Shown here piece after piece: positions 34,243-45,025 of a stretch of 64,000 nt of DNA. A model generated the notes under the pieces. That model did not search any database, was not told where the DNA came from, and saw only the letters and a list, made by a program, of their open reading frames with translations. Within the stretch, counting starts at the first letter, position 1; every line of letters starts with the position of its first letter. Both the position numbers and the translations under genes were made by a program. Source of the stretch: Pontederia crassipes. Taxonomy: Eukaryota > Streptophyta > Magnoliopsida > Commelinales > Pontederiaceae. The stretch covers positions 69,648,139 to 69,712,138 of the forward strand of contig CM060196.1 in assembly GCA_030549335.1 (NCBI GenBank). The letters run 5' to 3'.

Positions 34243-34662
34243 CTAGTGTAACACCCGCGATAAACATAAATATAATAATCTCATATAATAACTTATAAAA
34301 TAAAAATATATTTAAATAAAATTAAAATTATGTTTTTCTTATCATTTTGTTGTTATCACATATATAAATTAGGAAAATGTACGCTAAACTTACACTATCT
34401 CTTACTAAAGGAAAAAACTTATACTATTCATTTTGTTAAATTTACTGAAATTGTTTTTTTAAAAAAACTATTAATTTTATTTCATTTCATAATTGTTATC
34501 TACACTATTCCCAATCCCAACCACCCTTATTACTTTTTATAATGTATATTTTAAATATTTTTATTTTATTCATACTATTTTACATATGATGGTATAGAAA
34601 CACAACATTTTACTTCTCCTTCTATACTATATATATTTTAATATAATATATATAGTAATTGA
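34243..34662 (-). mobile_element. Small Helitron candidate
   Basis: On the minus strand the 3' end reads CGCGGGTGTTACACTAG then T, matching the ACACTAG|T end of the larger candidate at 19838. The 5' end near 34662 reads TCAATTACTATATATATTAT after an A, and continues into TATATATAGTATAGAAGGAG, similar to the other element's start. The hairpin's second arm is not preserved. At 420 bp it can only be non-autonomous. Confidence 0.35.
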
Positions 34663-35564
34663 TATCTACCTTTTTTGGATTGCCACGTCTTATAGAATAT
34701 AGCAAGCCATCACTAAATCATAATAGCAAAAATCATCATTATAACTGAATTGATTTAATCTATTCATCCACCACTTATGTAAATCGATAACTTGTTTAGT
34801 GAAAATAAAACAAGAAATTAATTAGACGAATAATATTATCAGATGCATAAGCAATATATTTAAAATTATTGGAAAAATTTATTAAAATTTCCCAAAAGTT
34901 AATTTTATACTGTAACAAAATAAAAATATGAAAGTGAATGGATAAGAGGAGAGAAGTTTATAGAGCAATTGTTCATCCAAGTAAGTTGAGAACATGACAT
35001 CGAGCAAGATTATTTTCTTTTAGAATAAAAAATCTTTCGAGGGTTTGGTTGAATAATGTCAAAATATTTTTTTTTCAAGCGGTAATCTAAGAGTTTATTT
35101 GGATTATTATTGAAGTAGTAATATTGATTGACAAAGAAGTTAAAATTACTTGTAATATAACCAGTAGCACAACGGACTTTGAGAATTAGATAATTGATAA
35201 TTATCTGAATTAGCCCGTACCACACTATGCCTTAAATTTAATTCAGTTTAAATAAAAAAATAATGATGAAATTATTTTTACTAAATATCACATTATTTCA
35301 AGAACCAATATAATAAGTTCGTCAATTTTTTTAAAAACTACTTAAAACATCAAATCCCTCATTTTTATCCTTCCAACTATCCATTTTCTTTCAAACGGAA
35401 AGAATATTGATATTCATTGGCTTCTTTTTTTCTTATCATATTTGAACTTTTCTTCTTTTTTTACTCTCGTGTTATATTATAAAAAAATATAAAGAGCAAT
35501 AATTAGTAATTTACAATAATAATTTTTTATTCACTTTAAAAATCAATGTTATAAATATATATAC
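34663..35564. other. AT-rich intergenic DNA
   Basis: No gene or element recognised. Confidence 0.45.
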
Positions 35565-37009
35565 AAATAAATTACATCAAATGCCCTCCAACTTTAAGGT
35601 TTGCTTAGCGATACCCTCCAATTTCACTTTGTAACATAAATGACTTTCATCTTTTAACGTGTTTCGCCCGATGCCCTCTTTACCTGGGATAGCCGGCTTT
35701 TCGATTTTTCGTCGATGTGGCGTCAACGTGGCCAATCTCCTCTCTCCTCCATGCAAATAGTCGTCCGACGTGATACATAAAATTACGTCAATGCCTCCAA
35801 CTTTAAGGTTTGCTCAGCGATACCCTCCAATTTCATTTTGTAACACAAATGTCATTCATCTTTTAATACATTTCACCCGATGCCCTCTTTATCTAGGACA
35901 GTCGATTTTTCGATTTTTTATCGACGTAGCGTCCACGTGGTCATCTCATCTCTCCTCCATGCAAATAGTTATCTGACGTAGCATGCTCCGATGTGGCACC
36001 ACATATTACGCCATCTTACTTACCATAAGTTTACCCACTCATTATTAAATTATTTTCTTATTTCTCTCTTTGTCGTCGTTCGCATGAATCCTCCTTCTCC
36101 GTTCGCACTCCTTCGTCGTTCGTTCTTCTTCGTTGTTCGCCTCCTTCATCGTTCAATTTTCACGTTCGTCGGTGCCGTCTTTGCCCAAATTGGTGTAATT
36201 TTATGTGCATTTGGTGAGCAAACTTTAATATTGAAGGACATTTGATATAATTTTATGTGCCACGTCGGATGACTATTTGTGTGGAAGAGAGAGGAGATAA
36301 TCACGTGGACGTCACATCGATGAAAAATTGAGAAACTGATTGTCCTAGGTAAAGAGGACATCGGGTGAAATGTACTCTAACTTTAAAGTTTGCTCACCAA
36401 ATGCACATAAAATTACACTAATTTGGACAAATACAGCGCCGACGAACGCGAAAAGTAAACGATGAAGGAGGCGGAGCGAACGATAGCAAAATGAAAAATA
36501 AAAAAATAATTTAACAGTGAGTGGGTCAACTTACGGTAAGTAAGATGGTTTAATATGTGGTGCCACGTCGGAGCATGCTACGTCAGACGACTATTTGTAT
36601 GAAAGAGAAATGAGATGATCACGTGGACGCTACGTTAATAAAAAATCAGAAAACCGACTGTCCCATGTAAAGAGGACATCGGGTGAAATGTATTAAAAGA
36701 TGAAGGGCATTTGTGTTACAAAGTGGAATTTGAGGGTATCACTGAGCAAACCTTAAAGTTGGAGGGCATTGGTGTAATTTTAAGTACCACGTCGGAGCAT
36801 ACCACATCGGATGACTATTTGCGTGGAGGAGAGAGAAGATGGCCACGTGGACGCCACATCGACGAGAAATAAAAAAACCGGTTATCCCAAGTAAAGAGGA
36901 CATCGGGTGAAACACGTTAAAAGATGAAGGACATTTGTGTTACAAAGTGAAGTTGGAAGGTATCGCTGAACAAATCTTAAAGTTGTAGGGCATTTAGTGT
37001 AATTTACCC
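35565..37009. mobile_element. Fold-back / MULE-like element with long internally repeated arms
   Basis: The left arm starts TAAATTACATCAAATGCCCTCC. The right arm ends as its inverse, GGGCATTTAGTGTAATTTACCC. Each arm holds two tandem subunits of about 200 bp: left at ~35580 and ~35790, right at ~36600-36770 and ~36780-37009. Shared phrases include CGGGTGAAA, AAAGAGGACATC, CACGTGGACG and AAAGATGAAGG in opposite orientation. The central ~400 bp also contains inverted pieces. There is no convincing coding capacity and no clear target duplication (6 of 9 at best). The ends resemble plant Mutator-like repeats. Confidence 0.7.
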
Positions 37010-38148
37010 TATATTTCATTTATTTATTATTTTCAATTACAAAGAGATGGGCTATTACTAGAAAACATAAATCTAGAATAAAAGGGACATAAATTAAAAT
37101 TTGAATTCAAAATCAGGTGTAAGAAAAATTCGACCAACCTAAAAAACTTACACGGTACGAAAAAATCAAATAGAAAAAATTAAAAATTAAGGGCCCGAAT
37201 ATAATTTATGATATTTTTTAAATAAATTAAAATCCATTTTTAAAATTAGGACTTCATCCGGAAAAATCATAGGGATCTGTGAGCCTATTTTTTAATTTAT
37301 AATTTTTTTATTTATATAATTAATTCATATGTTATTAATTCTTTTATTATAGATACAATATTTTTGTATAAAGTTCCATGCTCTTCTATCACATTATTGA
37401 ACTCTAATTTAATGACTTATAAATTTTTGTAATATATTTTATATTTAATATAAATTAAATATTATATTAATTTTAATTTATTATATATATTTTTAGAATA
37501 TAATTATATAAAAGTAGGATCTAGAAAAACCGTTGGAAAAATTGATTCACTAAAGAGTGATTTTTATTTTTTAAAATAACTTTAGGAGTGATTTTTTAAA
37601 TTTTAAAAATCAATCCAAAAAATAATGATTGATATTTTAATAGAAAATCCAAACCAAACTATTTTCACCTCTATCAAAGGCTATGATTATAGTGGCTCAA
37701 AACTATGGACTAGGGTATCAAATAATAATTTCACATGAATATCATATGAAAATGATTATGAAGTTATATGTATTTAGTGATCTATTTTTCATTTTTTGTT
37801 AAATATTTGAAGTTCGTATGAAATTCAAAATAAATAAATTTGTTGGTGATTAAATGGATAATATTGATACAAACCTTCTTTTCATTCATTTTTATCCTCG
37901 ACCCATTTTTTCCTTCAATCCATCAACTTTATTTATCCGACAAAAGAATTTAGTAATTTGTAGCAGTTCAATAAATCAGCGATGGGAGGGTAAATGTTCT
38001 TCAACTTTCCTTTCCTTTTCAACTTTAATCTTTAATTTTACTTTGTAATCGGACTAGTCTCAAACTATTAATTTATTTTAACAAATGTCCTTTCGATCTG
38101 GTATAATACGTACCCCATTTATTTAGCTTATGTGATAGTCTATTTAAA
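37010..38148. other. AT-rich intergenic DNA
   Basis: Contains copy 2 of the dispersed repeat (37085-37670). Otherwise nothing recognised. Confidence 0.45.
37085..37670. repeat. Dispersed repeat, copy 2
   Basis: Diverged relative of 32190-32620 in the same orientation. The best-preserved part is around 37235-37340 (AAATTAGGACTTCATCCGGA, then TTTTTTATTTATATAATTAA). Confidence 0.45.
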
Positions 38149-38626
38149 ATTAAAATAATAATATAATATTGCAATAATTTATAAAAAAAATCTTCCTCTA
38201 CCTCTAATGGCCTTGCCAGCGTCAAGGAGGGGGGAGACACCCCCTACTTTCCGATGACGCGTAGCAGGGGGCGTAGTCCTCCGTTGTGCATTGTCGGCGA
38301 AAGGAGGGGGGAGGGGCATTGCGTAGACGTGCAGCGAGGGGCGCAAAAAGAGAGGGGCGAACGCACAGCGAGGGGGTGTCACCGTCCTCCCCCATCCCAT
38401 TGCTGATGACGACAGTGAGAGCTTGAGCCCCATTTCGTGTGCACGTCATCAGTGAGGACCGGCCATAGGCGCGAAAATGGGGCGACACCCCCTGCTATAT
38501 GTCGTTGAGATGAGTAGAGGGTGTCTCCCCCTCTCTCCAATCATCGACGAGACTATCGGAGATAGAGGGAGAGGTATCACTATTTTGGTTTTTTAATATC
38601 ATATTATTATTTTAATATTATTTAAT
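38149..38626. mobile_element. GC-rich insert between AT-rich inverted repeats
   Basis: ATTAAAATAATAATATAATATT near 38150 is matched by its inverse near 38600 (AATATCATATTATTATTTTAATAT). Just inside, CCTCTACCTCTAAT faces ATAGAGGGAGAGGTAT. Between them are about 380 bp of strikingly GC-rich sequence (CCCCCT/AGGGGG motifs, GGGCGACACCCCC) in an AT-rich surround. Both strands have short open frames without family resemblance. It looks like a captured fragment in a small TIR element, but the source gene is not recognised. Confidence 0.45.
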
Positions 38627-39384
38627 AGATTTTATTTCTAAATAATTTATCACGTGAGTCAAGTGATGGGATAACAAGTATTTAGTGAAATAAGTTAATA
38701 TTTGAACAGCAATATAATTATAATATAAAGTAAAGTAAAATTAGAGAATAGAATAGAAAAAAAAATACTCAGAAAGAAAAGTTGGAGTAGACAACTCCTT
38801 TATACTAAAATAAATAGTACAAACACTCACCAATCCGAAGGTCGTAATTACAGTTTCAGAGAAAAAAAAAGGTTAACTACTGTAGCATTATTCTGTATAT
38901 ACCCTCATCTCATCTGATTCCACTATTAGTTACTTTAAGTACATATACAACTTAACTGAGACATATCTTATATCATTATATTTTGAATAATCATAATATA
39001 TAAAAAGGCTTTAAGGAGTATACTATTATTATTATTTTCTTGTCTCTTCTTAATTCATGCAATTTAATTCTTCACAAAATTTATTGGCCGATATTTCTAT
39101 TCCATATTAAAAATTAAGAAACGCCTTTATTATTTGATATGCTGCGTCAAAGGCTACGGATGAAGCAGACGCTCACACGTTTCTTAGTCCGATATTTCTG
39201 CGTCATCCTTTTCGAGACTGTTGGGGAAATTAAATGCCAACATGGCGTGGGGTACCACCCACCACCACATAACAAAATGGGCGATTCAATTTGAATTATT
39301 GTCAAATGTCACAATTTATTACTCACCTTTCCATTAATTGGACTTGTAGATTTTATTATTCCTCGCTCTAACATTAAATATAAT
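38627..39384. other. Intergenic DNA
   Basis: No gene recognised. 39140-39290 is less AT-rich but has no coding signature. Confidence 0.45.
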
Positions 39385-39387
39385 TTA

Positions 39388-39965
39388 GGGGTCATTTGAC
39401 GCATTACCGATTTAAGTGACCGATAATTTATATCACCACTTAGATAAATTATCACTATTTAACTTATCGGTAATATTAGATTACAGTGTTTGATAAGTAC
39501 TGATAATCTAAATAATAGTCAAAATGAACAGTGATAAAATTATCAAAATATCCTTAAAAATTATTTCAGATTTTAATAACATATTATTATAAATAAACAA
39601 AGAAAAAAAATAGAAAAGTGAATATATATAAAAAAGATGAGACAAAATTAAGAGTTATTTGAAAAAATATTTCAAATAATAAAAAAGATGAAGTTAAATG
39701 ATATTTATTTATTAATAAAATATTTGAAATAAAAAATTAATTGAAGAGATATTTTTGTCAAAATGTATTCTCACCAGCCGGTAATCTGGAAAGACACATC
39801 CTCTGCCTGCTATCTAAATTATCGGTGAGGTGGTAATTAAGATTACCAGAGTAATTAAAATTATCGATAATTAATCGCAACCAAACGAGATAATGTGGTG
39901 GGTCCTGAGAATTTTAAATAAAATAACTGATAATCTATTTAGATTACTCCACACCAAACGGTCCC
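39388..39965. mobile_element. PIF/Harbinger-type MITE
   Basis: The ends GGGGTCATTTG and CAAACGGTCCC form an 11-bp inverted repeat with three mismatches, close to the GGG(C/G)..GTTTGG ends of Tourist-like MITEs. They are flanked by TTA on both sides (39385-39387 and 39966-39968), the target used by this superfamily. Repeated GATAATTTATC/TTATCGGTAAT motifs lie in the arms. No protein is encoded. Confidence 0.72.
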
Positions 39966-39968
39966 TTA

Positions 39969-41640
39969 GGATCGAGTAGTTCATAAGATAATGTTCAAAA
40001 GCATATGCTGCCACTTTAATCAAAGAGTTCAGCAAAGAAATGATGTTGAGAGTTTTTTCGTGTTATTAGTATCACTCGAATTTTGACTAAGATGCTTATT
40101 TTTAATCTAACTTCCCTTTATATTGGTCTATGTATAATTAAAGCCAAGGTGGCATTTTTAATTGCTCAATGTGAGTGTGAGACAACAACTTCTCAAACGT
40201 AGTTGAGATCCTAATGATCCAAACTTAATTTTAATCGCATGGATGGCATACAGCGCATCATTATCATCATCACGATACTCTTAATTAATTGTGGCCCTAA
40301 TCAAATGCGAATGAGACGCATACCTGCTCAACTACATGAAATAAGATCCATCACTATAGAAAAGTTGGACCAACATGTGCCCCTTGTTGTCCTACTTGCT
40401 ACAAGAGTACTAGTGATCACAAAAAGCCCATTATTAAGTCAATTATCACACCTAATTCAATTTGCAGATTTTCACATATATAATCGATGGTCATGTTTAG
40501 CTTTGGCCCTTTGTGTTGTTTTGGGGCAAAAAATGCTGATGAATTTTTAAAGTGTATTTGGATAAAGGGAAAATGGAGGAGAAAATTAACATTACTTCAA
40601 AGTTTAATAGGAGATAAAAGATGACCTTATTCTTCTCCAGATGATTAAAGTCTGTTTGCCCTAAGAGCGTGCTTAGATGCACGAGGGAAAAGAAGAAAAA
40701 AGAAAAGTGGACCAAGAAGTAAAATAAAGTTTTTTGTTTTCATTTTCCTCCGTTAAAAATCCATTCGAATTATTTTTTTTCTTATATCAATTTTCTTCCT
40801 TCTCTCCTCGTCTCATTTACATAATCGGAATTTCTATTATAAATCTCTATGACTGTGATGACATAATTATTAAGATATTTTGTCAACTCCGTTGACAGTT
40901 TTGCTCTAGCCTTTAATACATTAGAATGTCAAACACATCTATATATTTTATGATTTTAAAATATCTGCAATAATTCTATTAAGATTTTTTTAAAAAAAAA
41001 ACTTAAATGGAGGATTTTTACGTAGCTTTATTGTCTGGATATATGTAAAAACAAAATAATCTACGCATGACTGCATGTTGAGGTTTGACCAAAACCACCG
41101 ACCATGCACAGCCCACTCGGAGAGTCGGCGCCGGCGTTCTCGATCGTCCTGTGCCGCCAGATTCATCTTTCACATGTGTACACGTCCAATTCGCGTAGAA
41201 CTCGTCTTTCCTAGTCAATTAAGAAATCATTATCCTCCAGAGTCCAGACATAATATACATTTAGTTCTTCATTAACGTTTTAAAAAAAAACTTGTTTTTT
41301 GATAGATATATGTGGTCACAAATTCGGACTTCACTTTTATTATGGTCATTATTATATTAATTAAGATACCTCTCAACAAGTTATAATATCATCCCAATTC
41401 GATAATAAACTTTATATTAAGGCCTCCTTTTATTATTTATTTTTTACATATAAGACAGGTCCCATGCTAAGAATGATGGCACAGTTACAGTTAATTAGGA
41501 CGGATGCCTTAAGACAGCCGCAAGTGGCCCAAGAGCTTTAAATGGCACACGGTCTCAAATCTCTCACGTTCTTCTTCTTCTTCTTCTTCTTCTACTTGGA
41601 CTACCATTTTTCCTCTCTCCTTCCCCCTTCCTTCTGAACA
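39969..41640. other. Intergenic DNA upstream of the RING gene
   Basis: No coding region recognised. A (TTC)n-like tract lies at 41570-41593 just upstream of the RING gene promoter. A moderately GC-rich patch at 41085-41160 has no family resemblance. Confidence 0.45.
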
Positions 41641-41654
41641 CAGCTGCGTGCGTC

Positions 41655-41668
41655 ACTACATATAAATG
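41655..41668 (+). promoter_or_regulatory. TATA-box region of the RING-H2 gene
   Basis: CTACATATAAATGC contains a TATAAA core about 195 bp upstream of the start codon, followed by a CT- and CA-rich leader (41680-41800). Distance and composition fit a plant core promoter. Confidence 0.55.
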
Positions 41669-41855
41669 CACGAGAAAGCCTCCTCTCTCCATCGCACACA
41701 GACACAGACCTTCCTTCTCTTTCCATTAGTCCATTACCAAAATCCTCCTTAGCACCACCATCAAGAGCAGCCAAACACGTACTTCTCACTACCATACCAA
41801 TAAAAACACATTTTTGCAGTTCTCCTACGTACCGCCGTCGACGCCGATCGTCCCC

Positions 41856-42395
41856 ATGAGCGTTCCCCTGGTTTGCTACTGCATGGCCGCACCCCGGCCG
41901 CTGGTGCAGCTTCTGAACCTTCTGCACCGCCTGAGGCTCCTCCTCTCAGCAGCCTTCTTCTACGTCGGCCTCTGCCGCGGCGCCGCCGCCGACAGCGCCC
42001 CCATCATGTCGCACCACGCACCGACGTCCGCGACCCTCAGGTCGCCGGAGACGCCTTCCCGGATCAAGGCGCAGCTTCCGGTGGTCGAGTACGGGAGCCT
42101 GGCGCCGGCGAGGCACCTCGCCGGCGGCGGGGAGGAGCAGGAGGAGGAGCACGACTGCGCGTTCTGCATGGAGGCGATGGAGGCGAGGGACCAAGTGCGG
42201 GTGCTGGGCAACTGTCGCCACGCGTTCCACAAGGGGTGCATGGACCGGTGGGTGGACTCGGGTCGGGTCAGTTGTCCGGTTTGTAGGTCGGACCTCTTGC
42301 CCCAGGACGAGTCCAAGTGCGCACTTAAGTCTTTGGGTCACCTTCTGGTGAGACGTCACAACCTTGGCCCACTGAGACCAGTGACCCGGACCTAA
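41856..42395 (+). CDS. RING-H2 E3 ubiquitin ligase, BRH1/RHA-like
   Basis: Intact single-exon frame of 179 residues. The RING-H2 domain has all eight zinc ligands at C101, C104, C120, H122, H125, C128, C140 and C143, with the family phrase NCRHAFHKGCMDRW and a W two residues before D134. RING-H2 proteins recruit ubiquitin-conjugating enzymes and give target specificity. The hydrophobic N-terminus (about residues 15-40, rich in L) and the MxxPxxY-like start resemble the BRH1/RHA group, which includes the brassinosteroid-responsive BRH1; that placement is inferred. An acidic run (EEQEEE) precedes the RING. An in-frame extension to 41814 lacks family support, so the ATG at 41856 was chosen. The gene converges on the AGL6 locus, and the duplicated block begins 210 bp after its stop. 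Confidence 0.9.
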   Translation: MSVPLVCYCMAAPRPLVQLLNLLHRLRLLLSAAFFYVGLCRGAAADSAPIMSHHAPTSATLRSPETPSRIKAQLPVVEYGSLAPARHLAGGGEEQEEEHDCAFCMEAMEARDQVRVLGNCRHAFHKGCMDRWVDSGRVSCPVCRSDLLPQDESKCALKSLGHLLVRRHNLGPLRPVTRT

Positions 42396-44498
42396 CCATA
42401 CAATTCCGATCACGGCCATTGCCCACTGGCCATGCATGTGGGGGTGACGAGACGAGGGAGTGACGATAAGACTGGTTTAATTTGGGCGTTGGGATGTTAA
42501 CGTCGAGCAAAGCTCCTTTTTTTTCTTATATTTATCTTTTTTTAAAAAAAAGTTAAATAATTTTATAGGTTATATTAATTAGTCTCTACCGGAATGAGAC
42601 CCGCTCTGTAATTAATATTATTAATAATCTCATGGCCCTCTCCTTTGTTTTTTTCTTTTTGTAATAAGCATTTGGCCTTTTCTTATTCATGGGATGTGGC
42701 TGGTTTGGTCTGATTAATTAATTGTTGTTATTATTATTTCGTTGACTTGTGTGTCGGTTCGAATAATTGATCAATGTATAATGATCATAACTACGGAAGA
42801 AGCTTAGAACATTTAATTAAGTTGTTCGATATAATTTTATATAAGTTATGATTGGCTAGTAAGGGAAACAGTGGATGGTGTGGATATAATAGCCAATTTA
42901 CAAGTTGTTAAATCAAGTCATATGATACAATATAACAACTGATCAGTTGTTCGAATATTTAATTAGTAGACTTGTTGTAAAGCACTACTCACACGTTATT
43001 GCATAGAAGGCTATGCATTAGTACAAGACACTTCAATTCACACTGATATTTTAACATATCTTTTGAATCGACAACAACAGTAGAAATGACTTCAGAAAAA
43101 AACAAAGTCTGTTTCATGGGTCACGTCATATTACAAAAGTCTTAAATTCTTAATTAGTCCCGTCATTAACATCACTCTTTGCAGATGAAAGATTCAGATT
43201 TAATCGAATATAAACAGTGATGATTCCAAAAGGTCTTAACTTTCGGATAACCAGAAATTGTGTCCGATTGATGTATCATGTATCCTCAATTCCGGTTCTC
43301 TTTTTTATGATCTGAAGTCTTTTTAATTTGCTTCCATCAAACATCAAAATTGACCTTCATATGTTCCTTTTTTTTTTTCCTTTTCTTTTGCTTTGAGGAA
43401 GAAAACAAAGATATCTTGATTCTGTGACATCTGTTCATTTGACGTCAAGTGGTCCTCAGAGAACAAAAATACCATAAAGTTAGGGGCTACCTTGAGGTCT
43501 CACCTGCTCAGCAGACTTAACATTCCATAACTAAAGTTCATAGTCGCATATCTTTTTCATTGTATATAACATCATATCATGCGCACTTATCGATATTAAC
43601 CTCTTGAATTAGAACTACTAATATTATTACTTGTACTCCATCCTTAAATTAGGTTGATGTTATGTGAAGTAGGTAGTCTTTAGCTACAGGACCACATAGA
43701 ATATCTATAAAGCTGATTACAAAAATATATGTGCATCATACAGCTCAATTATCCAAGTTACAGAACAAGGTGATCTTATAAACAAATATATTAGTATATA
43801 CCAATTGGACGTCTATAACGTCTAGCTAGCTACATACCAAAGGCTACAATTAATACATGGTGAAGAACTAGCTGTAATGAAAAGAATAGCATAAAGTGTC
43901 TTGACCCAAAGAAAGTAAAGCATAAAGTATAACTACGATCAGCTGATAGTAGAATATCTTTTCAAAATGAAATGAAATTGCTAGTGCTCTCGGCCTATGA
44001 GGTATGTGTGTGGGTGTTTGTACTTTGTATAGATGCACAAGTCATCCTTTGTCTAAAATATGGCTTTCATCGGCCTAGAAGATCCTGTTAATATATTTAT
44101 CAACACAATCACAATAAAAAGTTTCAGAAACATAATAATCCAGAGCAGTTTACTTGCATTAGCATTACGGGACTTAGTGGAACAGCTAGTGCTGCAGCAT
44201 AGTTTCACTATCATATAGCGACCAAATAAGCATGCAGGACAATGAGTTCTGAAAAACTAATCCAACAGCAAACCACGAGAAGAAGTGGGAATGATTCGCA
44301 GATCCTAACGTTACATGTTCCCCATGATATATGTAGCAAGCTACCACATGAAGCACACGAATCACTGCTTCCTGGTTACCATTCAGGGAACCCAGCCAAG
44401 CATGAAATTGTTCTCCCCTCCTGGGTTTTTGGGCATGGCTGCTTCGGCAGGAAAAAACTGATGGTACCTGTTTAATTGCAGAAGCACAACATAGAAAT

Positions 44499-44978
44499 TG
44501 TTAGAGTTGGTGAATACTTCAGGGCCCCTTGTTTCTCACACCGGGTTCGCCCACGTGAGCTTAGGGGAATCTGAGTATTACCCAATTAACAGTATTGCTG
44601 GCGTACGAACGAAAGGGGGGGTTCGGGGGGCCCCGCCCCCCGACGGCGGTCCCACTCGCCGGTGAGCGGGCGGGGGTTCGGGGGCAGCGCCCCCGAAACT
44701 TAGACGGATTTTGGGCTTTTGTTTAGTCGGCCCGTATGGTTCGGATTAGGTTTTTTCTCTGTTTGTTTGGGTTTTAAACCCGGTTTGGAGAGGCTATTAA
44801 TAGCCTAATTTCTGATGTAATTTTGGTGTGGCGGCTGTAAACCTAAACATATAGTGGAACCTCTTTGCAGAACGTAGCCCTTATCTCAAGGGTGAACCTG
44901 GGTAAATTTCGTATGTCTCCTCTATTTTTCTGCAATCTCTCTGCGATCTTCTCTCCTTGTTCGCGGATTTTCCCATCA
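44499..44978 (+). repeat. 5' LTR of copia element
   Basis: Begins TGTTAGAG and ends CCCATCA. It contains a very GC-rich segment at 44616-44700 with G-runs and inverted pieces (TTCGGGGGGCCCCGCCCCCC; TTCGGGGGCAGCGCCCCCGA). The 3' part from about 44760 likely contains the promoter and leader. Confidence 0.95.
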
Positions 44979-44980
44979 AT

Positions 44981-44992
44981 TGGTATCAGAGC
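44981..44992 (+). other. Primer-binding site of copia element
   Basis: TGGTATCAGAGC, complementary to the 3' end of initiator tRNA-Met, 2 bp after the LTR. Confidence 0.92.
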
Positions 44993-45025
44993 ACAGGTGG
45001 TTCGAGGAATTAGGGTTTATTCGAG

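Noticed and set aside
41946..42437. 163-residue minus-strand frame over the RING gene
   Set aside because: Antisense shadow. The plus strand has the complete RING-H2 domain.
42605..44493. Independent gene in the duplicated 3' flank
   Set aside because: Duplicated at 53033-54917 but without any sustained open frame. It is AGL6 downstream sequence.
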